Below, piece by piece: positions 21,483-34,900 of a stretch of 64,000 nucleotides of DNA; position 1 is the stretch's first letter, and each line of letters starts with the position of its first letter. The position numbers and the translations under genes were made by a program. The notes beneath the pieces were generated by a model. The model worked only from the letters and a program-made list of their open reading frames with translations, made no database searches and was not told where the DNA came from. The DNA is from Synchiropus splendidus (lineage: Eukaryota > Chordata > Actinopteri > Syngnathiformes > Callionymidae), in contig NC_071348.1 of assembly GCF_027744825.2 (NCBI RefSeq), positions 19,625,563 to 19,689,562 of the forward strand, given 5' to 3'.

Positions 21483-24400
21483 GATTCCGGAACGCCAAAC
21501 ATAAAACTGTTGATAACTTTGGAAAAACACTTCAGACAGCTTAGATTTGATGTGCACCTACTAGAAAGACCTTTTCTGCTATAGTGGGAGGTGAAAATTT
21601 CATGTTCTGAAGCTTCCTTGCAAAGTTATGGCACAATGCAGAAAATGCGTTTTCAGCCTGAGATAAGGTTGATTCCGGAACGCCAAACATAAAAATGTTG
21701 ATAACTTTGGAAAAACACTTCAGACAGCTTAGATTTGATGTGCAACTACTAGAAAGAACCTTTCTGCTATAGTGGGAGGTGAACATTTCATGTTCTGAAG
21801 CTTCCCTGAGAAGTTATGGCACAATGCAGAAAACGCGTTTTCAGCCTGAGATAAGGTGGGTTCCCAAACGCCATACGTAAAAATGTTGATAACTTTGGAA
21901 AAAACACTTCAGACAGCTTAGATTTAATGTGCAACTACTAGAAAGACCCTTTCTGCTATAGTGGGAGGTGAAAATTTCATGTTCTCAAGCTTCCTTGCAA
22001 AGTTATGGCACAATGCAGAAAATGCGTTTTCAGCCTGAGATAAGGTTGATTCCGGAACGCCAAACATAAAAATGTTGATAACTTTGGAAAAACACTTCAG
22101 ACAGCTTAGATTTGATGTGCAACTACCAGAAAGAACCTTTCTGCTATAGTGGGAGGTGAACATTTCATGTTCTGAAGCTTCCCTGAGAAGTTATGGCACA
22201 ATGCAGAAAACGCGTTTTCAGCCTGAGATAAGGTGGGTTCCCAAACGCCATACGTAAAAATGTTGATAACTTTCGAAAAACACTTCAGACAGCTTAGATT
22301 TGATGCGCAACTACCAGAAAGACCTTTTCTGCTTTAGTGGAAGTTCAAAATTTCTTGTTCTGAAGCTTCCTTGCAAAGTTATGGCACAATGCGGAAAACA
22401 CGTTTTCAGCCTGAGATAAAGTTGATTCCGGAACGCCAAACATAAAAATGTTGATAACTTTGGAAAAACACTTCAGACACCTTAGATTTCACGTGAAACT
22501 ACTAGAAAGACCCTTTCTGCTAAAGTGGGAAGTGAAAATTTCATGTTCTGAAGCTTCCCTGCAAGGTTATGGCACAATGCGTAAAACGCGTTTTCAGCCT
22601 GACATAAGGTCGATTCCGGAACGCGAAACATAAAAAAGTTAATAACTTTTGAAATACACTTCAGACAGCTTAGATTTGATGTGCAACTACTAGAAAGACC
22701 CTTTCTGCTATTGTGGGAGGTGAAAATTTTATGTTCTGAAGCTTCCCTGCAAAGTTATGGCACAATGCAGAAAATGCGTTTTCATCCTGAGATAAGGTTG
22801 ATTCCGGAACGCCAAACATAAAAATGTTGATAACTTTGGAAAAACACTTCAGACAGCTTAGATTTGATGTGCAACTACTAGAAAGACCCTTTCTGCTATA
22901 GTGGGAGGTCAAAATTTCATGTTCTGAAGCTTCCCTGGAAAGTTATGGGACAATGCAGAAAATGCATTTTCATCCTGAGATTAGGTCGATTCCGGAACGC
23001 CAAACATAAAACTGTTGATAACTTTGGAAAAACACTTCAGAGAGCTTAGATTTGATGTGCAACTACTAGAAAGACCCTTTCTGCTATAGTGGGAGGTTAA
23101 AATTTCATGTTCGGAAGCTTCCATGCAAAGTTATGGCACAATGCAGACAACGCGTTTTCAGCCTGAGATACAGTCGATTCTGGAACGCCAAACATAAAAA
23201 TGTTGATAACTTTCGAAAAACACTTCAGACAGCTTAGATTTGATGTGCAACTACTAGAAAGACCCTTTCTATTATAGCGGCAGGTGAAAATTTCATGTTC
23301 TGAAGCTTTATGCAAAGTTATGGCACAAAGCAGAAAACGCGTTTTCAGCCTGATTTGAGGTGGGTTCCGAAACGCCAAACATAAAAATGTTGATAACTTT
23401 GGAAAAACACTTCAGACAACTTAGATTTGATGTGCAACTAATAGAAAGACCCTTTCTGCTATAGTGGGAGTTGAAAATTTCATGTTCTGTAGCTTCTCTG
23501 CAAAGTTATGGCACAATGTGTAAAACGCGTTTTCAGCCTGAGATAAGGTCGATTCCGGAACAACAAACATAAAAATGTTGATAACTTTGGAAAAACACTT
23601 CAGACAGCTTAGATATGATGTGCAAATACTAGAAAGACCCTTTCTACTATACTGGGAGGTGAAAATATCATGTTCTGAGGGTTTCCTGCAAAGTTATGGC
23701 ACAATGCAGAAAACACGTTTTCAGCCTGAGACAAGGTGGGTTCTGGTACGCCAAACATAAAAATGTTGATTACTCTGGAAAAACATTTCAGTCAGCATAG
23801 ATTTGATCTGCAACTACTAGAAAAACCCTTTCTGCTATAGTGGGAGGTGAAAATTTCATGTTCTGAAGCTTCCCTGCAAAGTTATGGCACAATGCGTAAA
23901 ACGCATTTTCAGCCTGAGATAAGGTCGATTCCCGAACACCAAACATAAAAATGCTGATAACTTTGGAAAAACACTTCAGAAAGCTTAGATTTGATGTGCA
24001 ACTACTAGAAAGACCCTTTCTACTATGGTGGGATGTGAAAATTTCATGTTCTGAGGCTTCCCTCCAAAGTTATGGCACAATGCAGAAAACGCGTTTTCAG
24101 CCTGAGAAAAGGTGGGTTCCGGAACGCCAAACAAAAAAATGTTGATAACTTTCGAAAAACATTTCAGAAAGCATAGATTTGATCTGCAACTACTAGAAAA
24201 ACCCTTTCTGCTATAGTGGGAGGTGAAAATTTCACGTACTGAAGCTATATGCAAAATTATGGCACATTGCGTAAAGCGCGTTTTCAGCCTGAGATAAGGT
24301 CGATTTCGGACGCCAAACATAAAAATGTTGATAACTTTGGAAAAACACTTCAGACAGCTTAGATTTGATGTGCAACTACTACAAAGACCTTTTCTGCTAT

Positions 24401-24795
24401 AGTGGGAGTTGAAAATTCCATGTTCTGAAGCTTCCCTGCAAAGTTATGGCACAATGCAGAAAACGCGTTTTCAGCCGGGGATAAGGTGGGTTCCGGAACG
24501 CCAAACATAAAAATGTTGATAACTTTGGAAAAACACTTCAGACAGCTTAGATTTGATGTGCAACTACTAGAAAGACCCTTTCTGCTATCGTGGGATGTGA
24601 AAATGTAATGTTCTGAAGCTTCCCTGCAAAGATATAGCTCAAAGTAGAAAACACGTTTTCAGCCTGAGATAAGGTGGGTTCCGGAACGTCAAACATAAAA
24701 ATGTTGATAACTTTGGAAAAACACTTCAGACAGCTTAAATTTGATGTGCATCTACTCGAAAGACCCTTTCTGCTATATTGGGAGGCAAAAATTTC
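21483..24795 (+). repeat. 188-bp satellite array, tract 2 (~17.6 monomers)
   Basis: Same monomer and orientation as tract 1, resuming in phase after the GATTC target duplication. Near-identical two-monomer blocks occur at about 21541-21900 and 21920-22280. The series from about 22490 to 23740 is duplicated downstream at about 27052-28302. The tract stops in the middle of a monomer (after GGGAGG, AAAATTTCA region), where a truncated LTR element begins. Confidence 0.96.
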
Positions 24796-24798
24796 AAG

Positions 24799-25065
24799 CG
24801 GCCTCCGCGTCCTCCCGATGGCTCCAGCGTGGCTCCCAAGCCGCCGCCGCGGCCTCCCGAAGATCCCAGCGTGGCTACCAAGCTGCCGCCGCGGCCTTCT
24901 GAAGATCCCAGCAGCCGCGGCTTCCCAAAGACCACAGCGCGGCTTCCCACCCACCGCCTCCCCAGGACCCCAGCGTGTCTTCCGGCTCGCTGCAGTCCGG
25001 CTCGTCAAGTGCTCCAATGGGCCTCCTCCTCCCCTCGTCTACGACGACCGTGCTTCCATAACTGG
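24799..25065 (+). pseudogene. Remnant of the proline-rich Gag C-terminus
   Basis: Translation gives PPRPPDGSSVAPKPPPRPPE, matching the PPRPPDVSSVAPK-type repeats at the end of the intact gene. The frame then drifts, and two frames are each open for part of the segment. The TAG that ends the young copy's frame beside the hairpin reads CAG here. It keeps the ASSSPRLRRP-type C-terminal segment before the hairpin. A decayed fragment. Confidence 0.7.
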
Positions 25066-25365
25066 CAGAACACCAAGAGGTGTTCTTTACGGGAGGGGTA
25101 CTGTCATGGCTCCGCTTCCAGGCTCCGAATTCTGGTTTTGCTTTTTTCCCCTCTGTTCCTTTGGCACACAGCTGGAGCCGATTAACCTCTGATGACTTGT
25201 GTACAAGAACACCTGGGCTCCAGCAACGTGTGCCAGACCGTTATATATTTATTCCCATGATTTGTTCCCAGTGTTGTTCTTCGTTTCCATATTCCCTGTG
25301 ATGTGTCCACTCGCTCCTGTGTTTTTTGGACTTCTCGTTCCCCTTGGTAACTCCTGGTTCTCGTG

Positions 25366-25845
25366 TCTCTCCCTCTCTGTTCAGCTTCTTGTTTTGTGTG
25401 CTAGCTAGCTCATTTAACTCCTGGTTCTCATTGTTCCGGTCTCTCATGCTAGCTAGCTGGTTCTCATGTCTCTCCCTCTCTGTTCAGCTTCTTGTTTTTT
25501 GTGCTAGCTAGCTCATTTAACTCCTGGTTCTCATTGTGTCAGTCTCTCATGCTAGCTAGATGGTTCTCGTGTCTCTCCCTCTCTGTTCAGCTTCTTGTTT
25601 TGTGTGCTAGCTAGCTCATTTAACTCCTGGTTCTCATTGTTCCGGTCTCTCATGCTAGCTAGCTGGTTCTCATGTCTCTCCCTCTCTGTTCAGCTTCTTG
25701 TTTTTTGTGCTAGCTAGCTAATTTAACTCCTGGTTCTCATTGTTTCAGTCTCTCATGCTAGCCAGCTCATTTACCTCCCGGATGTCATTGTTTCGGTCTC
25801 TTATGCTAGCTAGCTCATTTAACTCCCGGTTCGGTGACGCTTTCA
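25366..25845 (+). repeat. 103-bp tandem repeat inside the LTR fragment (~4.5 copies)
   Basis: TCTCTCCCTCTCTGTTCAGC recurs at 25366, 25469, 25572 and 25675, always 103 bp apart, with a degenerate further copy. Each unit contains GCTAGCTAGC and ATTTAACTCC segments. The corresponding part of the young LTR has only three ~35-bp repeats, so this copy expanded separately. Confidence 0.85.
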
Positions 25846-25916
25846 GTTGTTTTCTTGTTTGTTTAATTGTTAAATATTATTTCCAATTTGCTCCTAGCCA
25901 GCTTATTTAACTCCCT

Positions 25917-28900
25917 AGATTTGATGTGCAACTACTCGAAAGACCCTTTCTGCTATAGTGGGTGGTGATAATTTCATGTTCGGAAGCTTCCCTGCAAAGT
26001 TATGGCACAATGCGTAAAACACGTTTTCAGGCTGAGATAAGGTCGATTCGGGAACGCCAAACATAAAAATGTTGATAACTTTGGAAAAACACTTCAGACA
26101 GCTTAGATTTGATGTGCAACTACCAGAAAGAACCTTTCTGCTATAGTGGGAGGTGAACATTTCATGTTCTGAAGCTTCCCTGAGAAGTTATGGCACAATG
26201 CAGAAAACGCGTTTTCAGCCTGAGATAAGGTGGGTTCCCAAACGCCATACGTAAAAATGTTGATAACTTTGGAAAAAACACTTCAGACAGCTTAGATTTG
26301 ATGTGCAACTACTAGAAAGACCCTTTCTGCTATAGTGGGAGGTGAAAATTTCATGTTCTCAAGCTTCCTTGCAAAGTTATGGCACAATGCAGAAAATGCG
26401 TTTTCAGCCTGAGATAAGGTTGATTCCGGAACGCCAAACATAAAAATGTTGATAACTTTGGAAAAACACTTCAGACAGCTTAGATTTGATGTGCAACTAC
26501 CAGAAAGAACCTTTCTGCTATAGTGGGAGGTGAACATTTCATGTTCTGAAGCTTCCCTGAGAAGTTATGGCACTATGCAGAAAACGCGTTTTCAGCCTGA
26601 GATAAGGTGGGTTCCCAAACGCCATACGTAAAAATGTTGATAACTTTCGAAAAACACTTCAGACAGCTTACATTTGATGCGCAACTACCAGAAAGACCTT
26701 TTCTGCTTTAGTGGAAGTTCAAAATTTCATGTTCTGAAGCTTCCTTGCAAAGTTATGGCACAATGCGGAAAACACGTTTTCAGCCTGAGATAAAGTTGAT
26801 TCCGGAACGCCAAACATAAAAATGTTGATAACTTTGGAAAAACACTTCAGACACCTTAGATTTCACGTGAAACTACTAGAAAGACCCTTTCTGCTATGGT
26901 GGGAGGTGAAAATTTCATGTTCTGAGGCATCCCTGCAAAGTTAATGCACAATGCAGAAAACAAGTTTTCAGCCTGAGATACGATGGGTTCCGGAACGCCA
27001 AACATAAAAATGTTGATAAGTTTGGAAAAACACTTCAGACAGCTTAGCTTTGATGTGCAACTACTAGAAAGACCCTTTCTGCTAAAGTGGGATGTGAAAA
27101 TTTCATGTTCTGAAGCTTCCGTGCAAGGTTATGGCACAATGCGTAAAACGCGTTTTCAGCCTGACATAAGGTCGATTCCGGAACGCGAAACATAAAAAAG
27201 TTAATAACTTTTGAAATACACTTCAGACAGCTTAGATTTGATGTGCAACTACTAGAAAGACCCTTTCTGCTATTGTGGGAGGTGAAAATTTTATGTTCTG
27301 AAGCTTCCCTGCAAAGTTATGGCACAATGCAGAAAATGCGTTTTCATCCTGAGATAAGGTTGATTCCGGAACGCCAAACATAAAAATGTTGATAACTTTG
27401 GAAAAACACTTCAGACAGCTTAGATTTGATGTGCAACTACTAGAAAGACCCTTTCTGCTATAGTGGGAGGTCAAAATTTCATGTTCTGAAGCTTCCCTGG
27501 AAAGTTATGGGACAATGCAGAAAATGCATTTTCATCCTGAGATTAGGTCGATTCCGGAACGCCAAACATAAAACTGTTGATAACTTTGGAAAAACACTTC
27601 AGAGAGCTTAGATTTGATGTGCAACTACTAGAAAGACCCTTTCTGCTATAGTGGGAGGTTAAAATTTCATGTTCGGAAGCTTCCATGCAAAGTTATGGCA
27701 CAATGCAGACAACGCGTTTTCAGCCTGAGATACAGTCGATTCTGGAACGCCAAACATAAAAATGTTGATAACTTTCGAAAAACACTTCAGACAGCTTAGA
27801 TTTGATGTGCAACTACTAGAAAGACCCTTTCTATTATAGCGGCAGGTGAAAAATTCATGTTCTGAAGCTTTATGCAAAGTTATGGCACAAAGCAGAAAAC
27901 GCGTTTTCAGCCTGATATGAGGTGGGTTCCGAAACGCCAAACATAAAAATGTTGATAACTTTGGAAAAACACTTCAGACAGCTTAGATTTGATGTGCAAC
28001 TAATAGAAAGACCCTTTCTGCTATAGTGGGAGTTGAAAATTTCATGTTCTGTAGCTTCTCTGCAAAGTTATGGCACAATGTGTAAAACGCGTTTTCAGCC
28101 TGAGATAAGGTCGATTCCGGAACAACAAACATAAAAATGTTGATAACTTTGGAAAAACACTTCAGACAGCTTAGATATGATGTGCAAATACTAGAAAGAC
28201 CCTTTCTACTATACTGGGAGGTGAAAATATCATGTTCTGAGGGTTTCCTGCAAAGTTATGGCACAATGCAGAAAACATGTTTTCAGCCTGAGATAAGGTC
28301 GATTGGAAAACGCCAAACATAAGAATCTTGATAACTTTGAAAAAACACTTCAGACAGCTTAGATTTGATGTGCAACTACTAGAAAGAACCTTTCTGCTAT
28401 AGTGGGAGGTGAAAATTTCATGTTCTCAAGCTTCCTTGCAAAGTTATGGCACAATGCAGAAAATGCGTTTTCAGCCTGAGATAAGGTTGATTCCGGAATG
28501 CCAAACATAAAAATGTTGATAACTTTGGAAAAACACTTCAGACAGCTTAGATTTGATGTGCAACTACCAGAAAGAACCTTTCTGCTATAGTGGGAGGTGA
28601 ACATTTCATGTTCTGAAGCTTCCCTGAGAAGTTATGGCACAATGCAGAAAACGCGTTTTCAGCCTGAGATAAGGTGGGTTCCCAAACGCCATACGTAAAA
28701 ATGTTGATAACTTTGGAAAAAACACTTCAGACAGCTTAGATTTGATGTGCAACTACTAGAAAGACCCTTTCTGCTATAGTGGGAGGTGAAAATTTCATGT
28801 TCTCAAGCTTCCTTGCAAAGTTATGGCACAATGCAGAAAATGCGTTTTCAGCCTGAGATAAGGTTGATTCCGGAACGCCAAACATAAAAATGTTGATAAC

Positions 28901-31900
28901 TTTGGAAAAACACTTCAGACAGCTTAGATTTGATGTGCAACTACCAGAAAGAACCTTTCTGCTATAGTGGGAGGTGAACATTTCATGTTCTGAAGCTTCC
29001 CTGAGAAGTTATGGCACTATGCAGAAAACGCGTTTTCAGCCTGAGATAAGGTGGGTTCCCAAACGCCATACGTAAAAATGTTGATAACTTTCGAAAAACA
29101 CTTCAGACAGCTTACATTTGATGCGCAACTACCAGAAAGACCTTTTCTGCTTTAGTGGAAGTTCAAAATTTCATGTTCTGAAGCTTCCTTGCAAAGTTAT
29201 GGCACAATGCGGAAAACACGTTTTCAGCCTGAGATAAAGTTGATTCCGGAACGCCAAACATAAAAATGTTGATAACTTTGGAAAAACACTTCAGACACCT
29301 TAGATTTCACGTGAAACTACTAGAAAGACCCTTTCTGCTATGGTGGGAGGTGAAAATTTCATGTTCTGAGGCATCCCTGCAAAGTTAATGCACAATGCAG
29401 AAAACAAGTTTTCAGCCTGAGATACGATGGGTTCCGGAACGCCAAACATAAAAATGTTGATAAGTTTGGAAAAACACTTCAGACAGCTTAGCTTTGATGT
29501 GCAACTACTAGAAAGACCCTTTCTGCTAAAGTGGGATGTGAAAATTTCATGTTCTGAAGCTTCCGTGCAAGGTTATGGCACAATGCGTAAAACGCGTTTT
29601 CAGCCTGACATAAGGTCGATTCCGGAACGCGAAACATAAAAAAGTTAATAACTTTTGAAATACACTTCAGACAGCTTAGATTTGATGTGCAACTACTAGA
29701 AAGACCCTTTCTGCTATTGTGGGAGGTGAAAATTTTATGTTCTGAAGCTTCCCTGCAAAGTTATGGCACAATGCAGAAAATGCGTTTTCATCCTGAGATA
29801 AGGTTGATTCCGGAACGCCAAACATAAAAATGTTGATAACTTTGGAAAAACACTTCAGACAGCTTAGATTTGATGTGCAACTACTAGAAAGACCCTTTCT
29901 GCTATAGTGGGAGGTTAAAATTTCATGTTCTGAAGCTTCCATGCAAAGTTATGGCACAATGCAGACAACGCGTTTTCAGCCTGAGATACAGTCGATTCTG
30001 GAACGCCAAACATAAAAATGTTGATAACTTTCGAAAAACACTTCAGACAGCTTAGATTTGATGTGCAACTACTAGAAAGACCCTTTCTATTATAGCGGCA
30101 GGTGAAAAATTCATGTTCTGAAGCTTTATGCAAAGTTATGGCACAAAGCAGAAAACGCGTTTTCAGCCTGATATGAGGTGGGTTCCGAAACGCCAAACAT
30201 AAAAATGTTGATAACTTTGGAAAAACACTTCAGACAGCTTAGATTTGATGTGCAACTAATAGAAAGACCCTTTCTGCTATAGTGGGAGTTGAAAATTTCA
30301 TGTTCTGTAGCTTCTCTGCAAAGTTATGGCACAATGTGTAAAACGCGTTTTCAGCCTGAGATAAGGTCGATTCCGGAACAACAAACATAAAAATGTTGAT
30401 AACTTTGGAAAAACACTTCAGACAGCTTAGATATGATGTGCAAATACTAGAAAGACCCTTTCTACTATACTGGGAGGTGAAAATATCATGTTCTGAGGGT
30501 TTCCTGCAAAGTTATGGCACAATGCAGAAAACATGTTTTCAGCCTGAGACAAGGTGGGTTCTGGTACGCCAAACATAAAAATGTTGATTACTCTGGAAAA
30601 ACATTTCAGTCAGCATAGATTTGATCTGCAACTACTAGAAAAACCCTTTCTGCTATTGTGGGAGGTGAAAATTTCATGTTCTGAAGCTTCCCTGCAAAGT
30701 TATGGCACAATGCGTAAAACGCATTTTCAGCCTGAGATGAGGTCGATTCCCGAACACCAAACATAAAAATGCTGATAACTTTGGAAAAACACTTCAGAAA
30801 GCTTAGATTTGATGTGCAACTACTAGAAAGACCCTTTCTACTATGGTGGGATGTGAAAATTTCATGTTCTGAGGCTTCCCTCCAAAGTTATGGCACAATG
30901 CAGAAAACGCGTTTTCAGCCTGAGATAAGGTGGGTTCCGGAACGCCAAACAAAAAAATGTTGATAACTTTCGAAAAACATTTCAGAAAGCATAGATTTGA
31001 TCTGCAACTACTAGAAAAACCCTTTCTGCTATAGTGGGAGGTGAAAATTTCACGTACTGAAGCTATATGCAAAATTATGGCACATTGCGTAAAGCGCGTT
31101 TTCAGCCTGAGATAAGGTCGATTTCGGACGCCAAACATAAAAATGTTGATAACTTTGGAAAAACACTTCAGACAGCTTAGATTTGATGTGCAACTACTAC
31201 AAAGACCTTTTCTGCTATAGTGGGAGTTGAAAATTCCATGTTCTGAAGCTTCCCTGCAAAGTTATGGCACAATGCAGAAAAGGCGTTTTCAGCATGAGAT
31301 AAGGTCGATTCCGGACGCCAAACATAAAAATGTTGATAACTTTGGAAAAACACTTTCGACAGCTTAGATTTGATCTGCAACTACTAGAAAGACCCTTTCT
31401 GCTATAGTGGGTGGTGATAATTTCATGTTCCGAAGCTTCCTTGCAAAATTATGGCACAATGCGTAAAACGCATTTTCAGCCTGATTTGAGGTAAGTTCCG
31501 GAACGCCAAACATAAAAATTTTGATAACTTTGGAAAAACACTTCAGACAACTTAGATGTGAAGTGCAACTACTAGAAATACCGTTTCTGTTATTGTGGGA
31601 CGTGAAAATTTCATGTTCTGAAGCTTCCCTGCAAAGTTATGGCACAATGCAGAAAACGCGTTTTCAGCCTGAGATAAGGTCGATTGCAAAACGCCAAACA
31701 TAAAAATCTTGATAACTTTGAAAAAACACTTCAGACAGCTTAGATTTGATGTGCAACTACTAGAAAGAACCTTTCTGCTAAAGCGGGACGTGAAAATTTC
31801 ATGTTCTGAAGCTTCTCTGCAAAGTTATGGCACAATGCAGAAAACACATTTCCAGCCTGAGATGAGGTGGGTTCCGGAACGCCAACCATAAAAATGTTGA

Positions 31901-34900
31901 TAACTTTGGAAAAACACTTCAGACAGCTTAGATTAAATGTACAACTACGAGAAAGACCCTTTCTGCTATAGTGGGATGTGAAATTTTCATGTTCTGAACC
32001 TTCCCTGAAAAGTTATGGCACAATGCAGAAAACGCGTTTTCAGCGTGAGATAAGGTCGATTGCACAACGCCAAACATAAAAATGTTGATAACGTTGGAAA
32101 AAAATTCAGACAGCTTAGATTTGATATGCAACTACTAGAAAGACCCTTTCTACTTTAGTAGGAGGTGAAAATATCATGTTCTGAAGCTACATGCAAAGTT
32201 ATGGCACTATGCGTATAACGCGTTTTCAGCCTGAGATAAGGTCGATTCCTGACGCCAAACATAAAAACGTTGATAAATTTGAAAAACACTTCAGACAGCT
32301 TATATTTGATGTGCAACTACTAGAAAGACCCTTTCTGCTATAGTGGGAGGTGAAAATTTCATGTTCTGAATCTTCCCTGCAAAGTTATGGCACAATGGAG
32401 GAAATGCGTTTTCAGACTGAGATAAGGTGGGTTCAGGAACGCCAAACATAAAAATGTTGATAACTTTGGAAAAACACTTCAGACAGCTCAGATATGATGT
32501 GCAAATACTAAAAAGACCCTTTCTACTATAGTGGGAGGTGAAAATATCATTTTTTGAGGGTTTCCTGCAAAGTCATGGCACAATGCAGAAAACACGTTTT
32601 CAGCCTGAGATAAGGTGGGTTCCGGTACGCCAAACATAAAAATGTTGATTACTCTGTAAAAACATTTCAGTCAGCATAGATTCGATCTGCAACTACTAGA
32701 AAGACCCTTTCTGCTATAATGGGAGGTGAAAATTTAATGTTCTGAAGCTATATGCAAAGTTATGGCACATTGCGTAAAGCGCGTTTTCAGCCTGAGATTA
32801 GGTCGATTCCGGACGCCAAACATAAAAATGTTGATAACTTTGGAAAAACACTTCAGACAGCTTAGATTTGATGTGCAACTACTAGAAAGAACCTTTCTGC
32901 TATAGTGGGTGGTGATAATTTCAAGTTCTGAAGCTTCCCTGCAAAGTTATGGCACAATGCGTAAAACACGTTTTCTGCCTGAGATAAGGTCGATTGCAAA
33001 ACGCCAAACATAAAAATCTTGATAACTTTGGAAAAACACTTCAGACAGCTTAGATTTGATGTGCAACTACTAGAAAGAACCTTTCTGCTAAAGCGGGAGT
33101 TGAAAATTTCATGTTCTGAAGCTTCCCTGCAAAGTTATGGCACAATGCAGAAAACGCGTTTTCAGCCTGAGATAAGGTCGATTGCAAAACGCCAAACATA
33201 AAAATCTTGATAACTTTGGAAAAACACTTCAGACTAAAGCTTAGATTTGATGTGCAACTACTAGAAAGAACCTTTCTGCTAAAGCGGGAGTTGAAAATTT
33301 CATGTTCTGAAGCTTCTCTGCAAAGTTATGGCACAATGCAGAAAACGCATTTTCAGCCTGAGATGAGGTGGGTTCCGGAACGCCAACCATAAAAATGTTG
33401 ATAACTTTGGAAAAACACTTCAGACAGCTTAGATTAAATGTGCAACTACTAGAAAGACCCTTTCTGCTATAGTGGGATGTGAAATTTTCATGTTCTGAAC
33501 CTTCGCTGAAAAGTTATGGCACAATGCAGCAAACGTGTTTTCAGCCTGAGATAAGGTCGATTGCAGAACGCCAAACATAAAAATGTTGATAACTTTGGAA
33601 AAACACTTCAGGCAGCTTAGATTTGATGTGCAACTACTAGAAAGACCGTTTCTGCTATAGTGGGAGGTGAAAATTTCAAGTTCTGAAGCTTCTCTGCAAA
33701 GTTATGGCAGAATGCAGAAAACGCATTTTCAGACTGAGATAAGGTCGATTCCGGAACGCCAAACATAAAAATGTTGATAACTTTGGAAAAACTCTTCCGA
33801 GAGCTTAGATTTGATGTGCAACTACCAGAAAGACCCTTTCTGCTATAGTGGGATGTGAAAATTTCATGTTCTGAAGCTTCCCTGCAAAGTAATGGCACAC
33901 AGCAGAAAACGCGTTTTCAGCCTGAGATAAGGTGGGTTCCAGAACGCCAAACATAAAAATGTTGATAACTTCGGAAAAACACTTCAGACAGCTTAGATTT
34001 GATCTGCAACTACTAGAAAGACCCTTTCTGCTATAATGGGAGGTGAAAATTTAATGTTCTGAAGCTATATGCAAAGTTATGGCACATTGCGTAAAGCGCG
34101 TTTTCAGCCTGAGATTAGGTCGATTCCGGACGAGAAAAACATAAAAATGTTGATAACTTTGGAAAAACACTTAAGACAGGTTAGATTTGATGTGCAACTA
34201 CTAGAAAGACCCTTTCTGCTATAGTGGGTGGTGATAATTTCATGTTCTGAAGCTTCCCTGCAAAGTTATGGCACAATGCGTAAAACACGTTTTCTGCCTG
34301 AGATAAGGTCGATTCCGGAACGCCAAACATAAAAATGTTGATAACTTTGGAAAAACACTTCAGACACCTTAGATGTGAAGTGCAACTACTAGAAATACCG
34401 TTTCTGCTATTGTGGGACGTGAAAATTTCATGTTCTGAAGCTTCCCTGCAAAGTTATGGCACAATGCAGAAAACGCGTTTTCAGCCTGAAATAAGGTCGA
34501 TTGCAAAACGCCAAACATAAAAATCTTGATAACTTTGGAAAAACACTTCAGACAGCTTAGATTTGATGTGCAACTACTAGAAAGAACCTTTCTGCTAAAG
34601 CGGGAGTTGAAAATTTCATGTTTTGAAGCTTCTCTGCAAAGTTACGGCACAATGCAGAAAACGCATTTTCAGCCTGAGATGAGGTGGGTTCCGGAACGCC
34701 AACCATAAAAATGTTGATAACTTTGGAAAAACACTTCAGACAGCTTAGATTAAATGTGCAACTACTAGAAAGACCCTTTCTGCTATAGTGGGATGTGAAA
34801 TTTTCATGTTCTGAACCTTCCCTGAAAAGTTATGGCACAATGCAGCAAACGTGTTTTCAGCCTGAGATAAGGTCGATTGCAGAACGCCAAACATAAAAAT

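Larger units (their letters stand above)
24796..25916 (+). mobile_element. Truncated relative of the non-autonomous LTR element
   Basis: Plus orientation. It begins with degenerate sequence matching the C-terminal coding repeats of the element at 17512-21482, continues through the conserved stem-loop (25067-25086) and the polypurine tract GGGAGGGGTA (25091-25100), and then enters an LTR starting TGTCATGGCTCCG at 25102. The LTR includes the presumed transcript start (GTGCCAGACCGTT near 25230, one mismatch to the young copy). It breaks off after TTAAATATTATTTCCAATT, without the last ~110 bp. There is no 5' LTR and I saw no target duplication, so it is a fragment left by deletion or rearrangement. 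Confidence 0.85.

Noticed and set aside
25199..25511. Short hydrophobic frames in the LTR fragment
   Set aside because: They are made of the 103-bp repeat and CT-rich sequence in a truncated LTR; no independent coding evidence.
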